A stretch of DNA of 64,000 bases from Aquabacterium sp. Lineage in GTDB: Bacteria > Pseudomonadota > Gammaproteobacteria > Burkholderiales > Burkholderiaceae_C. The position numbers were made by a program, and so were the translations under genes. The DNA is taken from assembly GCF_030652515.1 (NCBI RefSeq), contig NZ_JAUSAR010000010.1, positions 186,001 through 250,000 on the forward strand, written 5' to 3'. This document shows, in pieces, positions 60,645 through 64,000 of the stretch (the first letter of the stretch is position 1; each line of letters opens with the position of its first letter). A model generated the notes under the pieces. The model was not told the origin of the DNA, searched no databases, and saw nothing but the letters and a program-made list of their open reading frames with translations.

Positions 60645-61328
60645 ATGGGTGACATGAGCGATCACATCACCCGCCTGCTGGTCATTCGCCATGGCGAAAC
60701 GGCCTGGAACCTGGAGGCGCGCATCCAGGGCCACACCGACATCCCTTTGAACGAACATGGCCGCTGGCAGGCCGAGCGCCTGGCCCTGGCCTTGTCCGAT
60801 GAAGGACTGGATGCGCTCTACACCAGTGACTTGCAGCGCGCGCGAGACACCGCGCAGGCCGTGGCGCGCGCCACCGGCCTGCCCTTGCAGTTGGACCAGG
60901 GCCTGCGCGAACGCAACTTCGGCCGCCTGGAAGGCATGACCCAGAACCAGGTGGCCTTGCAATGGCCCGAAGAGGGCCGACGCTGGCGCGAGCGCGATCC
61001 CAGCTATGGCCCTGCAGAGGGCGAGACCTTGCAGTCGTTCTACCAACGCTGCATTGACACCGCCGAGCGCCTGGCCCGCTTGCACCCCGGTCAGACCGTG
61101 GCCCTGGTGGCCCATGGGGGCGTGCTGGATTGTTTTTACCGCGCTGCCAACCACATTCCTTTGCAGGCGCCACGCACCTGGACGATTGGCAACGTCAGCA
61201 TCAACCGGCTGCTTTACAGCCCCGAAGGCTTCAGCCTGCTGGGCTGGGCCGACACGCGGCACCTGGACGACGAAGTGGGCCTGGACGAGACCAGCGATGG
61301 CGACGTGGCCTTGAGCCCGGACAAGTAA
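60645..61328 (+). CDS. Histidine phosphatase family protein (phosphoglycerate mutase-like)
   Basis: A 227-residue histidine phosphatase with RLLVIRHGETAWN (catalytic His16), YTSDLQRARDTAQ, ERNFGRLEG and the second catalytic His in VALVAHGGVLD. Members include GpmB-like and CobC-like phosphatases; the substrate is not set by sequence alone. An ATG at 60654 would remove three residues. The last 115 nt overlap the convergent tetR-type gene. Confidence 0.9.
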   Translation: MGDMSDHITRLLVIRHGETAWNLEARIQGHTDIPLNEHGRWQAERLALALSDEGLDALYTSDLQRARDTAQAVARATGLPLQLDQGLRERNFGRLEGMTQNQVALQWPEEGRRWRERDPSYGPAEGETLQSFYQRCIDTAERLARLHPGQTVALVAHGGVLDCFYRAANHIPLQAPRTWTIGNVSINRLLYSPEGFSLLGWADTRHLDDEVGLDETSDGDVALSPDK

Positions 61329-61915
61329 AGGTCGATGGCTTGCGCGCCAGTGCGGGTCAGGTGGAAGAGTTTGTCGTCCAGCATCCAGGTGTTGATCAGG
61401 CCGCTCACCAGCGCCTGCAAGCCCACGGTCATCACGCGGGCGCTGGGTTGAGACGCCACCAGGCCCAGCTTCTGCGCGCGCTTCAAGGCTGTTTCAAGGT
61501 GAGCCTGGCAGTTCAGGTGCACCCTCACATGGCGTGCGCGCACATCGCTCAGCTCGTCCACGTACTCCACCTTGTTGACGGCGATGCCGATCACGCGGCG
61601 CGTGCGGGGTTCGGTGGCGATGCGGGTCAGGGCGTCCATCATGGCGGCGCGGACCTGCGCCAGCGGGTCGTCGGTGGCCTCTTGTCCTACTCGGCCGATG
61701 GTCTCTTCGATGGGCGAGGTGCTCCTGTCCATCATCGCGTTAAAAAGAGCGGCTTTGTCCTTGAAGTGCCAGTAAATGGCGCCACGGGTCATGCCCGCTG
61801 CCTGGGCAATGTCCTGCAGGGAGGTTCGCGACACACCTTTGTCCGCAAAGACAAGTTCAGCGGCATCCAGCAGTTGTTCACGCGTCAGCAGGGCGTCTTC
61901 TTTGGTGCGGCGCAT
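61214..61915 (-). CDS. TetR family repressor of RND efflux (AcrR/TtgR-like)
   Basis: A 233-residue regulator. The N-terminal helix-turn-helix (about 10-55) reads LLDAAELVFADKGVSRTSLQDIAQAAGMTRGAIYWHFKDKAALF, the AcrR/TtgR pattern; a helical ligand domain follows. The C-terminal 30 residues are Ser/Arg-rich and come from reading antisense to the phosphatase gene, so homologues probably end earlier. It is divergent from the efflux genes across a perfect operator palindrome, the usual arrangement for self- and pump-control. Confidence 0.92.
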   Translation of the reverse strand: MRRTKEDALLTREQLLDAAELVFADKGVSRTSLQDIAQAAGMTRGAIYWHFKDKAALFNAMMDRSTSPIEETIGRVGQEATDDPLAQVRAAMMDALTRIATEPRTRRVIGIAVNKVEYVDELSDVRARHVRVHLNCQAHLETALKRAQKLGLVASQPSARVMTVGLQALVSGLINTWMLDDKLFHLTRTGAQAIDLYLSGLKATSPSLVSSRPTSSSRCRVSAQPSRLKPSGL

Positions 61916-61980
61916 GGGGAGGTGTCCGGTTTCATCAAGTCAGTCAATTCAATGTGGCTGATTGTGACTGATTTCATTTC

Positions 61981-62002
61981 ATACATACAAGAATGTATGT
62001 AT
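61981..62002. promoter_or_regulatory. TetR/AcrR-type operator
   Basis: ATACATAC-AAGAAT-GTATGTAT is a perfect inverted repeat closely like the AcrR operator (TACATACATT core). A -10-like TATAGT (62000-62005) for the efflux operon overlaps its right arm, so a bound repressor would block transcription. ATG of the adaptor gene is 48 nt downstream. Confidence 0.85.
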
Positions 62003-62049
62003 AGTTGCCAAATTGATTGACCAGACAAGTATTTTTGAAGAGGTGATCC

Positions 62050-63279
62050 ATGGCGAGCCATGACAAGGGAATGATTCGGCGCAGCAGCGCTTGGGCCGTG
62101 CTGGCCGTGACCGCCTCTTTGCTCGCCGCTTGCGGGCCCAAGGCGGCGGCACCCGCTGCCGCGCCGGGTGGCGGCATGCCGCCTGCGCAGGTTGGCGTGG
62201 TCACGGTGCAGCCGCAAACCGTGCCCATCATCACCGAGCTGCCAGGTCGCCTGGAGGCCTCGCGCGTGGCCCAGGTTCGCGCCCGCGTGGCCGGCATCGT
62301 GCAGCAGCGCATTTTTGTCGAAGGCTCCGACGTGAAGGCCGGGCAGGTGCTGTTCCAGATCGACCCGAGCAGTTTCAAGGCGGTGCTTGACAGCGCCCTG
62401 GCTTCGCAGGCCAAGGCCGAAGCCAACTTGAGCCAGGCCACGGCCTTGGTGGGCCGCTACCAGCCGCTGCAAGCCGCCAAGGCCATCAGCCCGCAAGAGT
62501 TTTTGAACGCCCAGGTGGCGCAAAGCCAGGCGCAAGCGGATGTGGCTGCCGCCAAGGCCGCCGTGCAGACCGCGCGCATCAACCTGGGTTACGCCACGGT
62601 CACCGCGCCCATCTCTGGCCGCATTGGCCGCGCGCTGGTCACCGAAGGCGCCTTGGTGGGGCAGGGTGATGCCACGCAGCTGGCCCTGATCCAGCAAACC
62701 AATCTTTTGTACGTCAACTTCACGCAATCGGCCGCCGAGGTGCTCAAGCTCAAGCAGGCCATGGCCCAGGGCAAGCTCAAGCGCGCCGGTGGCCAGGCCG
62801 CCAGCGTGCGCGTGCTGCTGGACGATGGCACCGAGTACCCCTTGCCCGGCAAGCTGCTGTTCTCTGACCTGAGCGTGGACAGCACCTCGGGCCAAGTCTC
62901 GCTGCGCGCCGAGGTGCCCAACCCGGACGGCGCCTTGATGCCGGGCTTGTACGTGCGAGTGCGCCTGGAGCAAGCCCAGGTCGATGGCGGCATCTTGCTG
63001 CCCCAACAGGCCGTGACCCGCTCTACACAGGGCGACACGGTGATGGTGGTGGGTGCCGATGGCATGGTCAAACCCCGTCCGGTCAAGCTGGGCGGTGCCA
63101 AGGGCAACCAGTGGGTGGTGCTGAGTGGCTTGAAGTCTGGCGAGCAAGTCATGGTCGATGGCTTCCAGAAGATGATGAACCCCAAGGCGCCGGTCAAGGC
63201 CGTGCCCTGGCAGCCCACGCCGTTGCCGGGTGCCGCGTCGGCCCCTGCGTCTGCGCCTGATGCAGCCGCTTCGCGCTGA
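62050..63279 (+). CDS. RND efflux periplasmic adaptor (AcrA/MexA family)
   Basis: A 409-residue membrane-fusion protein with a lipoprotein signal (SLLAAC, Cys near residue 23). It shows the family order: lipoyl half (PGRLEASRVAQVRARVAGIVQQRIFVEGSDVKAGQVLFQID), a helical hairpin (about 100-170), the returning lipoyl half (ATVTAPISGRIGRALVTEGALVG) and beta-barrel domains. It links the inner-membrane pump to an outer-membrane channel. The pump gene starts 11 nt downstream. Confidence 0.95.
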   Translation: MASHDKGMIRRSSAWAVLAVTASLLAACGPKAAAPAAAPGGGMPPAQVGVVTVQPQTVPIITELPGRLEASRVAQVRARVAGIVQQRIFVEGSDVKAGQVLFQIDPSSFKAVLDSALASQAKAEANLSQATALVGRYQPLQAAKAISPQEFLNAQVAQSQAQADVAAAKAAVQTARINLGYATVTAPISGRIGRALVTEGALVGQGDATQLALIQQTNLLYVNFTQSAAEVLKLKQAMAQGKLKRAGGQAASVRVLLDDGTEYPLPGKLLFSDLSVDSTSGQVSLRAEVPNPDGALMPGLYVRVRLEQAQVDGGILLPQQAVTRSTQGDTVMVVGADGMVKPRPVKLGGAKGNQWVVLSGLKSGEQVMVDGFQKMMNPKAPVKAVPWQPTPLPGAASAPASAPDAAASR

Positions 63280-63290
63280 GGGAGTCTGAC

Positions 63291-64000
63291 ATGCCTCGCT
63301 TCTTCATCGACCGGCCCATCTTCGCGTGGGTGATCGCCTTGTTCATCCTGGTGTTTGGTGGCGTGGCCATCACCCAGTTGCCCATTGCCCAGTACCCCAC
63401 GGTGGCGCCGCCGTCCATCGTGATCAGTGCCACTTACCCCGGTGCCTCGGCCAAGACGCTGGACGACAGCGTGGTCAGCGTCATCGAGCAGGAACTCAAT
63501 GGCGCGCCCGGCCTGGCCTACATGGAATCGGTCAGCCAGGCCAATGGCACGGGCTCGATCACCGTGACCTTCGAGCCCGGCACCAACATCGACCTGGCCC
63601 AGGTTGAGTTGCAGAACCGCTTGTCACGCGCCTCGCCGCGCTTGCCAGCGGCGGTGACTCAGCAGGGTGTGAAGGTCGATAAATCGCGCAGCAACTTCCT
63701 GATGTTCGTGATGCTGTCGTCGAGCAACCCGGAGCAGGATCCGGTCTTCCTGGGCGACTACGCCTCGCGTAACGTCATCCCTGAACTGCAGCGCGTGCCC
63801 GGCATCGGCCAGGCGCAGTTGTTCGGCACCGAGCGCGCCATGCGCATCTGGGTGGACCCGGCCAAGCTGGTGTCCTTCGGCCTGACCGCCGCCGATGTCA
63901 ACAACGCCATCAGGGCACAAAACACCTTGGTGCCCGCGGGCGGCATTGGCGAGCGGCCCAACATCGTGGAGCAGACTGTGGCGGCCACCGTGGTGGTCAG
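63291..64000 (+). CDS. RND multidrug efflux permease (AcrB/MexB family), N-terminal part
   Basis: The first 236 residues are visible before the window ends, with no stop. MPRFFIDRPIFAWVIALFILVFGGVAI and QLPIAQYPTVAPPSIVISATYPGASAKTLDDSVVSVIEQELNG are hallmarks of the hydrophobe/amphiphile efflux-1 family, followed by the porter PN1 domain. The full protein should be about 1050 residues. The proton-relay residues lie outside the window. Confidence 0.96.
   Translation, partial: MPRFFIDRPIFAWVIALFILVFGGVAITQLPIAQYPTVAPPSIVISATYPGASAKTLDDSVVSVIEQELNGAPGLAYMESVSQANGTGSITVTFEPGTNIDLAQVELQNRLSRASPRLPAAVTQQGVKVDKSRSNFLMFVMLSSSNPEQDPVFLGDYASRNVIPELQRVPGIGQAQLFGTERAMRIWVDPAKLVSFGLTAADVNNAIRAQNTLVPAGGIGERPNIVEQTVAATVVV

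Overview
The window looks like a chromosomal segment of a high-GC betaproteobacterium of the order Burkholderiales, possibly near Aquabacterium, Leptothrix or Ideonella. The genus is inference; no rRNA or tRNA lies here to anchor it. The order is suggested by the exosortase B (XrtB)/PEP-CTERM set with EpsA-, EpsF-, EpsG- and EpsI-type proteins, by DUF1840, and by dense operons with ATGA or GTGA overlaps. No prophage, insertion sequence or CRISPR array was seen.

Region 1 (1-16.8 kb) is a phosphate-scavenging and secretion block. It holds the start of a PhoD phosphatase, a small unknown gene, a PEP-CTERM protein and a PhoX phosphatase. Divergent to these runs a compact ten-gene operon: type II secretion-type genes gspG-F-E, L-, M- and C-like genes, a lipoprotein secretin, three further pseudopilin-like genes, and the LuxR-type regulator epsA. 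A second PEP-CTERM protein and a PstS-like periplasmic protein follow. Pho-box-like sites (two TGTCA-type half-sites 11 bp apart, with a -10 about 10 nt downstream) precede phoD, phoX, gspG and epsA. This suggests that phosphate starvation switches on Tat-exported phosphatases, a secretion machine and an exopolysaccharide regulator together.

Region 2 (16.85-22.15 kb) is an arsenic operon. It has an AfArsR-like repressor that appears leaderless, two LMW-PTP-type and one glutaredoxin-type arsenate reductase, an aquaporin, ArsH, and ArsA fused to an N-terminal thioredoxin-like domain. No ArsB or Acr3 pump is present in the window.

Region 3 (22.29-40.0 kb) is the most unusual. A two-partner secretion pair (TpsB plus a 3443-residue TpsA) is followed in one collinear array by a DUF2341/LamG-ExbB fusion, two ExbD proteins, a TonB-like protein, a putative porin and a periplasmic coiled-coil protein. 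This reads as an adhesin exporter with its own proton-motive-force module. The only two cysteines of TpsA lie at its extreme C terminus.

Region 4 (40.0-60.3 kb) is an exopolysaccharide locus. It carries EpsF and EpsG, GDP-mannose dehydratase, exosortase B, EpsI, a flippase, a probable polymerase, seven glycosyltransferases, two acyl/acetyltransferases and a DUF1800-DUF1501 pair. A repeated promoter architecture, YYGTCAC-N10-(-10), precedes most of its transcription units and epsA.

Region 5 (60.3-64 kb) holds DUF1840, a histidine phosphatase, and a TetR repressor divergent from an RND efflux adaptor and pump; the pump runs off the right edge.
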